From Pseudomonas fluorescens (GTDB lineage: Bacteria; Pseudomonadota; Gammaproteobacteria; Pseudomonadales; Pseudomonadaceae): a DNA stretch of 64,000 nucleotides. Under the pieces are notes generated by a model. It was not told the origin of the DNA. It searched no databases and saw only the letters and a program-made list of their open reading frames with translations. The position numbers and the translations under genes are program-made. The stretch is from contig NZ_VCNJ01000040.1 of NCBI RefSeq assembly GCF_005938625.1, positions 62,001-126,000 on the forward strand, read 5' to 3'. This document shows, one piece after another, positions 20,497 to 29,825 of this stretch. How positions within the stretch are numbered: the stretch's first letter is position 1; the number at the start of each line of letters is the position of its first letter.

Positions 20497-20933
20497 AGCT
20501 TGCGTTCCGCGCAGATGATCTCAGCGGAGCAGACCGGCTTGCCATCGACCGAAGCCTGGCATTCGAACTTCCAGATCTGACGCTTGCAGCTGATGAACTT
20601 GGCTTCAAGGATCAGCTGATCGCCCGGCAACACAGGCTGGCGGAAGCGCAGCTTGTCGGAACCGACGAAGTAGTAGAGCGTGCCGTCGGCGGGCTTCACA
20701 TCAAGCATTTTGAAACCGAGGATCCCGGCAGCCTGAGCCATCGCTTCGATGATCAGCACACCCGGCATGATTGGATGCGCAGGGAAGTGACCATTGAAGA
20801 ACGGTTCATTGATGCTGACATTCTTGTAGGCGCGAATGCGCTTGCCTTCAGTGTCCAGTTCCACAACCCGGTCCACCAGCAGGAACGGGTAACGGTGAGG
20901 CAGGTATTCGCGAATCTCGTTGATGTCCATCAT
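20493..20933 (-). CDS. fabZ: 3-hydroxyacyl-ACP dehydratase FabZ
   Basis: FabZ (146 residues) dehydrates 3-hydroxyacyl-ACP in fatty-acid elongation and competes with LpxA and LpxD for the same substrate. The hot-dog fold active site reads FNGHFPAHPIMPGVLIIEAM, with catalytic His and, a little later, Glu. The N-terminus DINEIREYLPHRYPFLLVDR is typical. It sits between lpxD (106-base gap) and lpxA (four-base overlap), the standard arrangement. Confidence 0.97.
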   Translation of the reverse strand: MMDINEIREYLPHRYPFLLVDRVVELDTEGKRIRAYKNVSINEPFFNGHFPAHPIMPGVLIIEAMAQAAGILGFKMLDVKPADGTLYYFVGSDKLRFRQPVLPGDQLILEAKFISCKRQIWKFECQASVDGKPVCSAEIICAERKL

Positions 20934-21039
20934 TTCGGGGGGAAGCCTATGTAAAGATTGGGAGCGCGACTGACGCGCACTCCTCTAGCAAATCAAGGAG
21001 GCAGTCTAGAGGCTGTGCACACTTGATATGGAAATGGTA

Positions 21040-22095
21040 TCAGCCATCTGATGAAGCATTGCCGTCAGGGGTCACTTCCCCTACGCGCTTTTCCAGCTGT
21101 TTCAACCGTCGCGCGATGTCATCGAGCTGACGGATGCGGGCCGCGCTTTTGCGCCATTCGGCCGCCGGTTGCATGGCTGTACCGGAAGAATAGGCACCCG
21201 GCTCGGTAATCGAGTGGGTCACCATGGTCATCCCGGTCAGGAAAACGTTGTCGCAAATATCAATGTGGCCGACCAGGCCAACACCGCCGGCGAGCATGCA
21301 ATGCTTGCCGATTTTGGTGCTGCCGGAGATCCCGACGCACGCCGCCATGGCCGTGTGATCACCGACCTGAACGTTATGGGCAATCTGGATCTGGTTGTCG
21401 AGTTTCACGCCATTACCGATCACGGTGTCAGCCAGAGCGCCGCGGTCGATGGCGGTGTTCACGCCAATCTCGACATCGTCGCCGATGGTCACGCCACCGA
21501 TCTGGGCGATCTTCTGCCAGATACCTTTTTCGTTGGCAAAGCCGAAGCCTTCACCGCCGAGCACGGCACCGGACTGGATCACCACACGCTTGCCGATACG
21601 CACGTCGTGATACAGCGTCACGCGCGGGGCGAGCCAGCCGCCCTCGCCGATTTCGCTGCGGGCACCGACGACGCAATGCGCGCCCAGCGTCACTTGCGGA
21701 CCAATTCGCGCGCCGGCCTCGATCACTACAAAAGGACCGATGCTGGCAGTAGGATCAACCATGGCGTCCGCCGCAATGACCGCTGACGGATGGATACCCG
21801 CAGTGGCTTTCGGCTTGGGGTCGAACAAGTGAGAGATACGCGCGTAAGCCAGATAAGGATCAGGCACCACCAAAGCATTACCGGCAAAACCTTCGGCATC
21901 AGCTTCTTTGAGCAGCAAGGCTGCTGCCTGCGAGCCGGCCAGGTATTTGCGGTATTGAGGGTTTGCCAGAAAGCTCAACTGAGCTGGGCCAGCCTCTTGC
22001 AAAGTGGCTAGCCCAGTAATTTGCGTCTCAGGGTCGCCACGCAAGGTGGCGCCGAGGAACTCGGCCAACTGGCCGAGCTTGATAGTCACGGTCAT
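21040..22095 (-). CDS. lpxD: UDP-3-O-acylglucosamine N-acyltransferase LpxD
   Basis: LpxD (351 residues) adds the second 3-hydroxyacyl chain to the glucosamine nitrogen in lipid A synthesis. An N-terminal uridine-binding domain (about residues 1-100) precedes a hexapeptide-repeat beta-helix, then a C-terminal helical tail (RIRQLDDIARRLKQLEKRVG). The catalytic-histidine region NQIQIAHNVQVGDHTAMAA is intact. It begins 3 bases after the skp stop. Confidence 0.97.
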   Translation of the reverse strand: MTVTIKLGQLAEFLGATLRGDPETQITGLATLQEAGPAQLSFLANPQYRKYLAGSQAAALLLKEADAEGFAGNALVVPDPYLAYARISHLFDPKPKATAGIHPSAVIAADAMVDPTASIGPFVVIEAGARIGPQVTLGAHCVVGARSEIGEGGWLAPRVTLYHDVRIGKRVVIQSGAVLGGEGFGFANEKGIWQKIAQIGGVTIGDDVEIGVNTAIDRGALADTVIGNGVKLDNQIQIAHNVQVGDHTAMAACVGISGSTKIGKHCMLAGGVGLVGHIDICDNVFLTGMTMVTHSITEPGAYSSGTAMQPAAEWRKSAARIRQLDDIARRLKQLEKRVGEVTPDGNASSDG

Positions 22096-22098
22096 GGG

Positions 22099-22602
22099 TT
22101 ACTTCAGCTGATTCATGCGCTCGATAACCTGGCGCGTGATGTCGTACTGAGGTTTGACATCAATCACTGCGCCACGCTCGAACACCAAGTCAAAACCACC
22201 TTTCTTGATGACTTCTTCCACTGCGCTATCCAGCTTCGGCTTCAGTTGCTTGAGCATTTCGCGGTCGGCAACAGCTTTGGCTTCGTTCAGTTCTTTGGAC
22301 TGGAACTGGAAGTCACGGGCCTTTTGCTTGAATTCAAGCTCCAGACGCTCACGCTCACCTTGCTGCATTTTATCGCCACCGGCCATCAGGCGATCCTGAA
22401 TGCCCTTGGCACTGCTTTCCAGGGTCTTCAGTTTGGTCAGCTGCGGACCAAACTTCTTCTCGGCATCCACGGCGTATTTCTTCGCAGCGTCGGATTCCAG
22501 CAAGGCCATCTGATAGTTCAGAACGGCAATTTTCATGTCAGCAAATGCCGGGCCTGCCACCATCAAGGAGGCCAGGAGAACCAATTGAGTCAACTTACGC
22601 AC
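22099..22602 (-). CDS. skp: Periplasmic chaperone Skp/OmpH
   Basis: Skp (167 residues) is a trimeric periplasmic holdase that escorts unfolded outer-membrane proteins to BamA. A cleavable signal peptide (MRKLTQLVLLASLMVAGPAFA) is followed by a mature protein starting DMKIAVLNYQMALLESDAAK. The middle (about 50-135) is strongly charged and helical, rich in K, E and Q, forming the tentacle arms. It sits between bamA and lpxD, as in most gammaproteobacteria. Also called ompH or hlpA. Confidence 0.95.
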   Translation of the reverse strand: MRKLTQLVLLASLMVAGPAFADMKIAVLNYQMALLESDAAKKYAVDAEKKFGPQLTKLKTLESSAKGIQDRLMAGGDKMQQGERERLELEFKQKARDFQFQSKELNEAKAVADREMLKQLKPKLDSAVEEVIKKGGFDLVFERGAVIDVKPQYDITRQVIERMNQLK

Positions 22603-22647
22603 GATGCACTCCTACAAAATCCATTGTCGTTATCTTGGGTCAGACGC

Positions 22648-25023
22648 TTAGAACGTCTGGCCGAGGGAGAATTGGAACACTTGAGTCTCAGCGTCATCCG
22701 GTTTCTTGATCGGCATGGCCAACGCGAAGCTCAGAGGACCCAGTGCGGTGACCCAGGTCACGCCCACACCCACGGAACTGGCCATGTTGCTCAGGCTGAT
22801 GTCGTTGCACTGCGTGTTCGACTTGGTACCGTTGGCATTGGTAGTGTCCGAGCACTTGGAGTCAAACACGTTACCGACATCCCAGAATACCGAGGTACGC
22901 AGGGAGCGCTGATCTTTCACGAACGGCAACGGGAACAGAACCTCGACACCACCCTGGATCAGGACGTTACCACCGAACGGCAGTGGGTCCTGGTCCGGGT
23001 CGGCCAGCGTACCCGGGTTGGTGCCACGGCTCGGCGTACTGCGCGGGCCAAGGGTGCTGTCCTTGAAGCCACGTACCGAGTTGAAACCACCAGCATAGTA
23101 GTTTTCATAGAACGGCAAGCCGTCAGTCGAACCATAACCGTCGCCGTAACCCAATTCGGTATGCAGACGCAGGGTGTAGTTCTCGCTGATCGGCTGGAAC
23201 AGCTGACCGCGGTAATCAAGCTTGTAGAACGACAGGTCGCTGCCCGGCACGGTAGTTTCCAGCGTCAGACTCTGGGAACGGCCACGGGTCGGCAGTACGC
23301 CTTTGTTCAGGGTCGATTCAGACCAGCCGGCCGAGGCCTTGAAGTTCAGGTACTTGTCGCCTTCCTTGTTAACGAAGTCGAAAATCTCGTCAACGGTGTA
23401 GGTACCGGTCTTGATCTCGTCTTGTTGAACCGACAGACCAAACGTCAGACGCGAAGTCTCGCTGATCGGGTAACCAACGTTAACGCCGGCACCCAGGCTG
23501 TCTACCGCATAGCTTGCCACGTCGACGTCGAGGTCTTTGTAGTCAGTAGTGCGATAGAACGCGTTGTAACCCAGACTCACGCCATCGGCGGTCCAGTACG
23601 GGTCAACGTAGCCGAAGTTGTAGCGGCTCTGGTATTCGCTGCGGGTCAGGCCGATGCTGACGCGGTTACCAGTACCGAGGAAGTTGTTCTGGGTGATCGA
23701 ACCACCGAGGATCAGACCAGCACTCTGGGCGAAACCGACACTTGCGGTAATCGAACCGGAAGCCTGTTCTTCAACGGCGTAGTTCACGTCAACCTGGTCG
23801 TCGACACCCGGAACAGCCGGGGTTTCGACGTTGACCTCTTTAAAGAAGCCCAGACGCTCAAGACGGGTCTTGGATTGGTCGATCAGGTAAGTCGAAGCCC
23901 AGCCGCCTTCCATCTGACGCATTTCACGACGCAGCACTTCGTCTTCGGACTTGGTGTTGCCACGGAAGTTGATGCGGTTGACGTAGGCGCGCTTGCCCGG
24001 ATCAACAGCGAACAGGATGTCTACAGTGTGATCATCATCGTGCGGCTGCGGTACGCCGTTGACGTTGGCGAAGGTGTAACCCTCGTTACCCAGACGACGG
24101 GTGATCAGTTCGGACGTGGTGGTCATCAGCTTGCGCGAGAACACCTGACCTTTCTGCACCAGCAGCAAGGACTTGACCTGATCTTCAGGGACTTTCAGAT
24201 CACCGCTGAGCTTGACGTCACGAACGGTGTACTTCTCGCCTTCGGTGACGTTGACAGTGATGTAGACGTGTTTCTTGTCCGGGGTGATCGACACCTGCGT
24301 CGAAGCGATATCCATATTGATATAGCCACGGTCCAGGTAGTAGGAACGCAGGCGCTCCAGGTCACCGGACAGTTTTTCACGGGCGTACTTGTCGTCGTTC
24401 TTGAAGAACGACAGCCAGTTGGTGGTCTTCAGCTCGAACAGGTCGGTCAGGTCTTCCTCAGGGAAAACCGTGTTGCCTACCACGTTGATGTGCTGAATGG
24501 CCGCAACGGTGCCTTCGTTGATTTTCACTTTCAGGCCGACGCGGTTACGCGGCTGCGATACCACTTCGGTATCGACCGTAGCCGAGTAGCGACCTTGCGC
24601 GACGTACTGACGCTGCAGTTCGTTACGCACGCCTTCAAGGGTGGCACGCTGGAAGATTTCGCCTTCGGCCAGACCGGATTGCTTGAGACCTTTCATCAGG
24701 TCTTCAGTCGAGATCGCCTTGTTGCCTTCGATTTCGATACTGGCGACCGACGGACGTTCGACGACCGTGATGACCAGAACGTTGCCTTCGCGGCCCAGCT
24801 GGATATCTTGAAAGAAACCGGTTTTGAACAACGCACGAGTGGATTCCACCAGGCGACGATCATCCGCCTGCTCACCGACGTTCAACGGCAAGGCACCAAA
24901 GACGCTACCCGCGGAGACCCGCTGGAGGCCATTGACGCGAATATCAGAGATAGTGAAGGACTCGGCGTGAACTTCGGCGATCATCAATACGGTGAGAACC
25001 GCAGTTAGCAGCAGACGTTTCAT
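22648..25023 (-). CDS. bamA: Outer membrane protein assembly factor BamA
   Basis: BamA (791 residues) is the essential core of the complex that folds beta-barrels into the outer membrane. The signal peptide MKRLLLTAVLTVLMIAEVHA is followed by five POTRA domains (about 22-425) and a 16-strand barrel ending in FQFSLGQTF with the required terminal phenylalanine. A VRGF motif (NSVRGFKDSTLG) is present in the barrel. The ATG at 25023 follows AAAGGA; the frame stays open to 25050 without a start signal. A terminator hairpin separates it from rseP. Confidence 0.98.
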   Translation of the reverse strand: MKRLLLTAVLTVLMIAEVHAESFTISDIRVNGLQRVSAGSVFGALPLNVGEQADDRRLVESTRALFKTGFFQDIQLGREGNVLVITVVERPSVASIEIEGNKAISTEDLMKGLKQSGLAEGEIFQRATLEGVRNELQRQYVAQGRYSATVDTEVVSQPRNRVGLKVKINEGTVAAIQHINVVGNTVFPEEDLTDLFELKTTNWLSFFKNDDKYAREKLSGDLERLRSYYLDRGYINMDIASTQVSITPDKKHVYITVNVTEGEKYTVRDVKLSGDLKVPEDQVKSLLLVQKGQVFSRKLMTTTSELITRRLGNEGYTFANVNGVPQPHDDDHTVDILFAVDPGKRAYVNRINFRGNTKSEDEVLRREMRQMEGGWASTYLIDQSKTRLERLGFFKEVNVETPAVPGVDDQVDVNYAVEEQASGSITASVGFAQSAGLILGGSITQNNFLGTGNRVSIGLTRSEYQSRYNFGYVDPYWTADGVSLGYNAFYRTTDYKDLDVDVASYAVDSLGAGVNVGYPISETSRLTFGLSVQQDEIKTGTYTVDEIFDFVNKEGDKYLNFKASAGWSESTLNKGVLPTRGRSQSLTLETTVPGSDLSFYKLDYRGQLFQPISENYTLRLHTELGYGDGYGSTDGLPFYENYYAGGFNSVRGFKDSTLGPRSTPSRGTNPGTLADPDQDPLPFGGNVLIQGGVEVLFPLPFVKDQRSLRTSVFWDVGNVFDSKCSDTTNANGTKSNTQCNDISLSNMASSVGVGVTWVTALGPLSFALAMPIKKPDDAETQVFQFSLGQTF

Positions 25024-25050
25024 GAAGTCCTTTCTTATTCCAACTGGCAA

Positions 25051-25079
25051 TAAACAAACTGCCGCAAAATGCGGCAGAT
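25051..25079 (-). terminator. Rho-independent terminator between rseP and bamA
   Basis: On the minus strand CTGCCGC-ATTTT-GCGGCAG forms a 7-bp stem followed by TTTGTTTATT, about 20 bases past the rseP stop and 28 bases before the bamA ATG. This would make bamA-skp-lpxD expression partly independent of the upstream genes. Confidence 0.75.
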
Positions 25080-25097
25080 TCGCAATTCAGCGAAGCG

Positions 25098-26450
25098 TTA
25101 CAGTCGACCCAGATCGTTGACCAGAGCAAGCAACATCACCCCGACCACCAAACTGATACCGATCTGTATCCCCCAACCTTGCACCCGATCCGACAAGGGA
25201 CGACCACGCGCCCACTCGATCAGATAAAACAACAAATGCCCCCCATCCAGTACAGGAATGGGCAGCAAATTCAGAACCCCCAGGCTAATACTCAGATAAG
25301 CAAGGAAATTCAGGAAATCAGCGACGCCCGACTGGGCAGAAGCGCCCGCCACTTTAGCAATGGTTATCGGTCCACTCAAGTTTTTTACCGAGAGCTCGCC
25401 GAACAGCATTTTCTTCAGTGAATCGAGCGTCAGGATGCTCATGGTCCAAGTGCGACGAGCACCCTCGCCAATCGCCGCCAACGGCCCGTAACTGACCTCG
25501 CGAATCATCTCCGGCGGCCAGTCGACTGCTTTCACGCCCGCGCCCAGATAACCACTTGGCGATTTGCTTTCACCACGCGCCGCCAAGGTCACAGGGACGT
25601 CGATTTGAGCACTGTCGCGCTCGATGCGCAGCATGATTTTGGTATCAGGACGCGTACGAACGGTATCGACCACCTGCTGCCAGTCATTCAGCGCCTGACC
25701 GTCGAGTACCAGCAAACGATCGCCAGTCTTCAGGCCTGCGGCCTGGGCCGGACCTTTTGGATCAAGCTCGGCAAGTACCGGCGGCAACGCCGGGCGCCAC
25801 GGGCGAATACCCAGCGAGCGAATCGGATCCGGCTCATCAGCGCCTTTGAGCCAATTGTCCAGCTTCAGCTCACGCGGCGTATCCGCAGTCGAACCCTGCT
25901 CACGCACCAGCAATTGCAGAGAACCGCTTTCACCAAGACGTCGTACCAATTGCAGATTGACGGCCGCCCAACCGGTAGTAGGCTCACCATCGATAGCGAC
26001 GATTTCCTGGCCTGCGCTCAAGCCGGCGCTGGCGGCGATGCTGCCGGACTCAACCGCACCGATGACCGGACGCACCTGCTCGCTGCCGAGCATGGCCAAC
26101 ACCCAGAAGAACACCAGCGCCAAGAGAAAGTTGGCAATGGGGCCGGCCGCAACAATGGCGATACGCTGACGCACGGATTTGCGATTGAACGATTGATCAA
26201 GTTGATCGACCGGAACCTCACCCTCGCGCTCGTCGAGCATTTTGACGTAGCCGCCCAGCGGAATCGCGGCAACCACAAACTCGGTGCCTTGCTTGTCGTG
26301 CCAGCGCAATAACGGCATGCCAAAGCCTACAGAGAAACGTAGAACCTTGACGCCACAGCGACGTGCGACCCAGAAGTGGCCGAATTCGTGAAAGGTGACC
26401 AGCACACCCAAGGCGATCAGGGTGCCGGCAATCATATAGAGCGCGCTCAT
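25098..26450 (-). CDS. rseP: RIP metalloprotease RseP (site-2 protease)
   Basis: RseP (450 residues, called MucP in P. aeruginosa) is an inner-membrane zinc protease that cuts the anti-sigma factor after DegS/AlgW, releasing the envelope-stress sigma factor. The first helix holds VTFHEFGHFWVARR (HExxH zinc site); two PDZ domains occupy about residues 115-310; the C-terminal helices include LLPIPVLDGGHLLF with the third metal ligand. It sits 54 bases after dxr and just before bamA, linking the sensor pathway with its outer-membrane targets. Confidence 0.96.
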   Translation of the reverse strand: MSALYMIAGTLIALGVLVTFHEFGHFWVARRCGVKVLRFSVGFGMPLLRWHDKQGTEFVVAAIPLGGYVKMLDEREGEVPVDQLDQSFNRKSVRQRIAIVAAGPIANFLLALVFFWVLAMLGSEQVRPVIGAVESGSIAASAGLSAGQEIVAIDGEPTTGWAAVNLQLVRRLGESGSLQLLVREQGSTADTPRELKLDNWLKGADEPDPIRSLGIRPWRPALPPVLAELDPKGPAQAAGLKTGDRLLVLDGQALNDWQQVVDTVRTRPDTKIMLRIERDSAQIDVPVTLAARGESKSPSGYLGAGVKAVDWPPEMIREVSYGPLAAIGEGARRTWTMSILTLDSLKKMLFGELSVKNLSGPITIAKVAGASAQSGVADFLNFLAYLSISLGVLNLLPIPVLDGGHLLFYLIEWARGRPLSDRVQGWGIQIGISLVVGVMLLALVNDLGRL

Positions 26451-26504
26451 CTACTTTCTCCGCAATCCTGTTCAGTGCCGCGTGTAGCCATTGTGTAGCA
26501 AATT

Positions 26505-27695
26505 CTATCGATCGTGGCGCTTCAACCATTGCTCAGCCAGAGCTCGCGCCTTGGCATCAGCCGTAAACACGGCATCGAGATCTGCCAGCGCAACGACCGG
26601 CTCGAGGCTCAAGACCTCCTCGATGATACTCGCGATTTCCAGGTAACGAACCCGTCCGTCGAGAAACGCTGCCACCGCCACCTCGTTGGCTGCGTTGAGC
26701 ATCGCCGGCGCACTGTCGCCAGCCTCGGCAGCTTGCCGTGCCAAACGCAGACAAGGGAAACGCTCTTCATCCGGTGCTTCGAAGTCCAGACGCGCGACAG
26801 CAAACAAATCCAGCGGCGCCACGCCAGAATCAATGCGCTCCGGCCAGGCCAAGGCATTGGCGATCGGCGTCCGCATATCCGGATTGCCCAACTGCGCCAA
26901 CACCGAGCCATCGACATAATCGACCAGCGAGTGAATGACGCTCTGCGGGTGAATCACCACTTCAACCTGCGAGGGTTTTGCATCAAACAACCAACAGGCC
27001 TCGATCAGCTCGAGACCTTTATTCATCATGCTGGCCGAATCGACCGAAATCTTGCGCCCCATGGACCAGTTCGGGTGCGCACACGCCTGATCAGGTGAAA
27101 CATGCGCCAGTTCACTCATCGGCGTCTGTCGGAACGGACCACCAGAGGCTGTGAGCAAAATCCGGCGGACACCGACAGAGCTCAATCCACGGGCAAAATC
27201 CTGTGGCATGCACTGGAAGATCGCGTTGTGCTCGCTGTCGATCGGCAGCAACACCGAACCGCTCTTGCGCACCGCCTGCATGAACAAGGCGCCGGACATC
27301 ACCAGCGCCTCTTTATTAGCGAGGAGAATCTTCTTGCCGGCTTCAACGGCGGCCAGGGTCGGACGCAGACCTGCCGCCCCAACGATCGCTGCCATTACCG
27401 CATCGACTTCCGGAGCAGCAGCGACCTGACACAGGCCCTCCTCCCCCACCAGCACACGGGTCGGCAAACCGGCGGCGCGCAAATCATCCTGCAAGCCACG
27501 CGCGGCGGCGGCCTCGGGCACCACGGCAAATTGCGGCACGTGACGCACGCACAAAGCGAAAAGCTCACTCAGACGCGTGAAACCACTCAACGCGAAGACC
27601 TGATAACGCTCAGGATGACGAGCAATAACATCCAGCGTGCTCAGGCCGATCGAGCCCGTCGCGCCCAGAACGGTAATCTGTTGAGGGCGACTCAC
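26505..27695 (-). CDS. dxr: 1-deoxy-D-xylulose 5-phosphate reductoisomerase
   Basis: Dxr (396 residues) makes methylerythritol 4-phosphate, the committed MEP-pathway step, using NADPH. The Rossmann motif VLGATGSIGLSTLDV lies at the N-terminus; LLPIDSEHNAIFQCM and the acidic metal site follow, with SMMNKGLELIEACWLF later. I choose the GTG at 27695, which overlaps the cdsA stop as GTGA and gives MSRPQQITVLG, the usual Pseudomonas start; an ATG at 27710 would add five residues and overlap cdsA by 19 bases. Confidence 0.96.
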   Translation of the reverse strand: MSRPQQITVLGATGSIGLSTLDVIARHPERYQVFALSGFTRLSELFALCVRHVPQFAVVPEAAAARGLQDDLRAAGLPTRVLVGEEGLCQVAAAPEVDAVMAAIVGAAGLRPTLAAVEAGKKILLANKEALVMSGALFMQAVRKSGSVLLPIDSEHNAIFQCMPQDFARGLSSVGVRRILLTASGGPFRQTPMSELAHVSPDQACAHPNWSMGRKISVDSASMMNKGLELIEACWLFDAKPSQVEVVIHPQSVIHSLVDYVDGSVLAQLGNPDMRTPIANALAWPERIDSGVAPLDLFAVARLDFEAPDEERFPCLRLARQAAEAGDSAPAMLNAANEVAVAAFLDGRVRYLEIASIIEEVLSLEPVVALADLDAVFTADAKARALAEQWLKRHDR

Positions 27696-28498
27696 GGTGC
27701 AGCCATCCACAGCAGCACGGCAAACACTGGAATTGCGGCAGTCAGACTGTCGATACGATCAAGCACACCACCATGACCGGGCAGCAGATTACTGCTGTCC
27801 TTGATACCGGACTGACGCTTGAACATGCTTTCAGTCAGGTCGCCGACAACCGAGATGAAGACGATCAGTGCGGCGCCGATCAAGCCTTTAAGCAGTTCGG
27901 CGACGGTCCAGTCACGCACCAGACCGACAATCGTGGTGATCAGCAGGCTTAGCGCCAGACCGCCGTAGACGCCTTCCCAGCTCTTGCCCGGGCTGACTTG
28001 CGGGGCCAGCTTGCGCTTGCCGAACTTGCGACCAGAGAAGTAGGCACCGATGTCGGCACCCCAGACCAGCACCATCACAGCCATGATCAGCCAGTTACCC
28101 AGCGGGTATTGTTTGATCTGCACCAGACCTTGCCAGGCCGGCAGCAGAATCAGCAGGCCGATGACCAGTTTGGTTGCCGCACTGGACCAATGCACGCTGG
28201 AACGCGGGTAGGTCAGCACCAGCCAGGTCGCCGCCGCCCACCACAATACAGACGCACCCAGCACCCACGGCGCAAGCCCGGGCAGGATGTACATGATGAA
28301 CAACATGAACGCGACCACGGCGGCAAAACCCACGCGGAACGCTTGCCCGGTGAAACCAGCCAGACGCGCCCATTCCCAGGCACCCAAAGTCACGACCAGA
28401 CCGATGAACAAGGCAAAACCGGAGCCTTCCAGCAGGAAAAACCCGCACAAGGCAATCGGCAGCAGGATCAGTGCAGTAATGATTCGTTGTTTAAGCAT
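27692..28498 (-). CDS. cdsA: Phosphatidate cytidylyltransferase
   Basis: CdsA (268 residues) converts phosphatidic acid and CTP to CDP-diacylglycerol, the branch point for all major phospholipids. It is a multi-pass inner-membrane protein with about seven hydrophobic segments. The C-terminal signature is visible as SPGKSWEGVYGGLALSLL and SVVGDLTESMFKRQSGIKD followed by LPGHGGVLDRIDS. It shares its boundaries with uppS and dxr, so it is in the middle of one operon. Confidence 0.97.
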   Translation of the reverse strand: MLKQRIITALILLPIALCGFFLLEGSGFALFIGLVVTLGAWEWARLAGFTGQAFRVGFAAVVAFMLFIMYILPGLAPWVLGASVLWWAAATWLVLTYPRSSVHWSSAATKLVIGLLILLPAWQGLVQIKQYPLGNWLIMAVMVLVWGADIGAYFSGRKFGKRKLAPQVSPGKSWEGVYGGLALSLLITTIVGLVRDWTVAELLKGLIGAALIVFISVVGDLTESMFKRQSGIKDSSNLLPGHGGVLDRIDSLTAAIPVFAVLLWMAAP

Positions 28499-29253
28499 TA
28501 AACCCGGGCTCCAGCTTCGACCTGTTCGCTCGTTTTACCGAAGCGACGCTGGCGCGAAGCGAAATCGGCCAGCGCATTGCGCATGGCATCGTGTTTGAAG
28601 TCCGGCCAGAACAGGTCGGAGAAGTACAACTCGGCGTAAGCCAGTTGCCACAGCAGGAAGTTGCTGATGCGATGCTCGCCACCGGTACGAATGCACAGGT
28701 CTGGCAACGGCAGATCGCCGGTCGCCAGACAGGTTTGCAGCAGATCCGGGGTGATGTCTTCCGGACGCAAGTGTCCGGCCTGGACTTCACGCGCCAGACG
28801 CTGTGCAGCTTGCGCAATGTCCCACTGACCACCGTAATTGGCGGCGATCTGCAGGATGAAGCGGTTGGAGCCCGCCGTCATCGCTTCAGCTTCACGCATT
28901 GCTGCCTGAAGCTCCGGATGAAAGCGCGAACGATCGCCAATGATGCGCAGGCTGATGTTGTTGTCGTTGAGGCGCTTGGCCTCACGACGCAATGCCTTGA
29001 AGAACAAGTCCATCAAGGCGCTGACCTCATCGGCCGGGCGCTGCCAGTTCTCACTGGAAAACGCGAACAGGGTGAGCACTTCGACCTTGGCCTCGGCGCA
29101 CACCTCGATCACGGCACGCACAGCGTCCACGCCCGCTTTATGCCCGGCGACACCCGGCATAAAGCGTTTTTTCGCCCAGCGATTGTTGCCATCCATGATG
29201 ATCGCGACATGGCGCGGCACCGCGGACGGCGCAGTCTGCTTGGTCTTATCCAT
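28498..29253 (-). CDS. uppS: Undecaprenyl diphosphate synthase
   Basis: UppS (251 residues) adds eight isoprene units in cis to farnesyl diphosphate, giving the lipid carrier for peptidoglycan and O-antigen. The start HVAIIMDGNNRWAKKRFMPG carries the catalytic Asp and P-loop, and PDLCIRTGGEHRISNFLLWQ is the C-terminal signature. It follows frr by 14 bases and abuts cdsA. Its substrate derives from the MEP pathway in which dxr, two genes downstream, acts. Confidence 0.97.
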   Translation of the reverse strand: MDKTKQTAPSAVPRHVAIIMDGNNRWAKKRFMPGVAGHKAGVDAVRAVIEVCAEAKVEVLTLFAFSSENWQRPADEVSALMDLFFKALRREAKRLNDNNISLRIIGDRSRFHPELQAAMREAEAMTAGSNRFILQIAANYGGQWDIAQAAQRLAREVQAGHLRPEDITPDLLQTCLATGDLPLPDLCIRTGGEHRISNFLLWQLAYAELYFSDLFWPDFKHDAMRNALADFASRQRRFGKTSEQVEAGARV

Positions 29254-29267
29254 TAAAAGCTCGAACC

Positions 29268-29825
29268 TTATACGGCCATCAGATCCGCTTCTTTTTGCTT
29301 GGTAGCCGTGTCGATATCAGCCTCGGCCTTGTCGGTGAGCTTCTGAATATCGGCAGCGGCACGACGCTCTTCGTCTTCGCTGATTTCTTTGTCCTTGACC
29401 AGCTTCTTCAGCTCGCCCAGGGCATCACGACGAATGTTGCGCACGGCAACACGGGCGTCTTCGGCGGCACTGCGCGCCTGCTTGGTGAAGCCCTTGCGGG
29501 TTTCTTCAGTCAGGGCAGGCATGGAGATCAGCAGCAACTCGCCCAGGTTGGTCGGGTTGAGGTTCAGGCCAGCACTCTGAATTGCCTTGTCGACCGCTGC
29601 GAGCATATTGCGCTCGAACGCAACGACTTGCAGGGTGCGCGAGTCTTTTACAGTGATGTTCGCCACTTGGGTGATGGAGGTATCTGCGCCGTAGTACGGC
29701 ACCATCACGCTACCCAGAATGCTAGGGTGAGCCTTGCCGGTACGAATCTGACCAAATGCGTGGGCCAGAGAGTCCAGGGATTTCTGCATGCGCTCTTGAG
29801 CGTCTTTCTTGATTTCGTTGATCAT
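29268..29825 (-). CDS. frr: Ribosome recycling factor
   Basis: RRF (185 residues) works with EF-G to split the post-termination ribosome. The whole protein is recognisable: ERMQKSLDSLAHAFGQIRTG at the start, VVAFERNMLAAVDKAIQSAG in the hinge region, and a long helical, charged C-terminus. The start overlaps the pyrH stop by four bases. Confidence 0.98.
   Translation of the reverse strand: MINEIKKDAQERMQKSLDSLAHAFGQIRTGKAHPSILGSVMVPYYGADTSITQVANITVKDSRTLQVVAFERNMLAAVDKAIQSAGLNLNPTNLGELLLISMPALTEETRKGFTKQARSAAEDARVAVRNIRRDALGELKKLVKDKEISEDEERRAAADIQKLTDKAEADIDTATKQKEADLMAV

Noticed and set aside
22021..25008. A 995-codon plus-strand open frame opposite bamA and skp
   Set aside because: It is antisense to well-recognised genes, has no ribosome binding site and no recognisable protein features. 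GC-rich third positions routinely leave such frames open in Pseudomonas.
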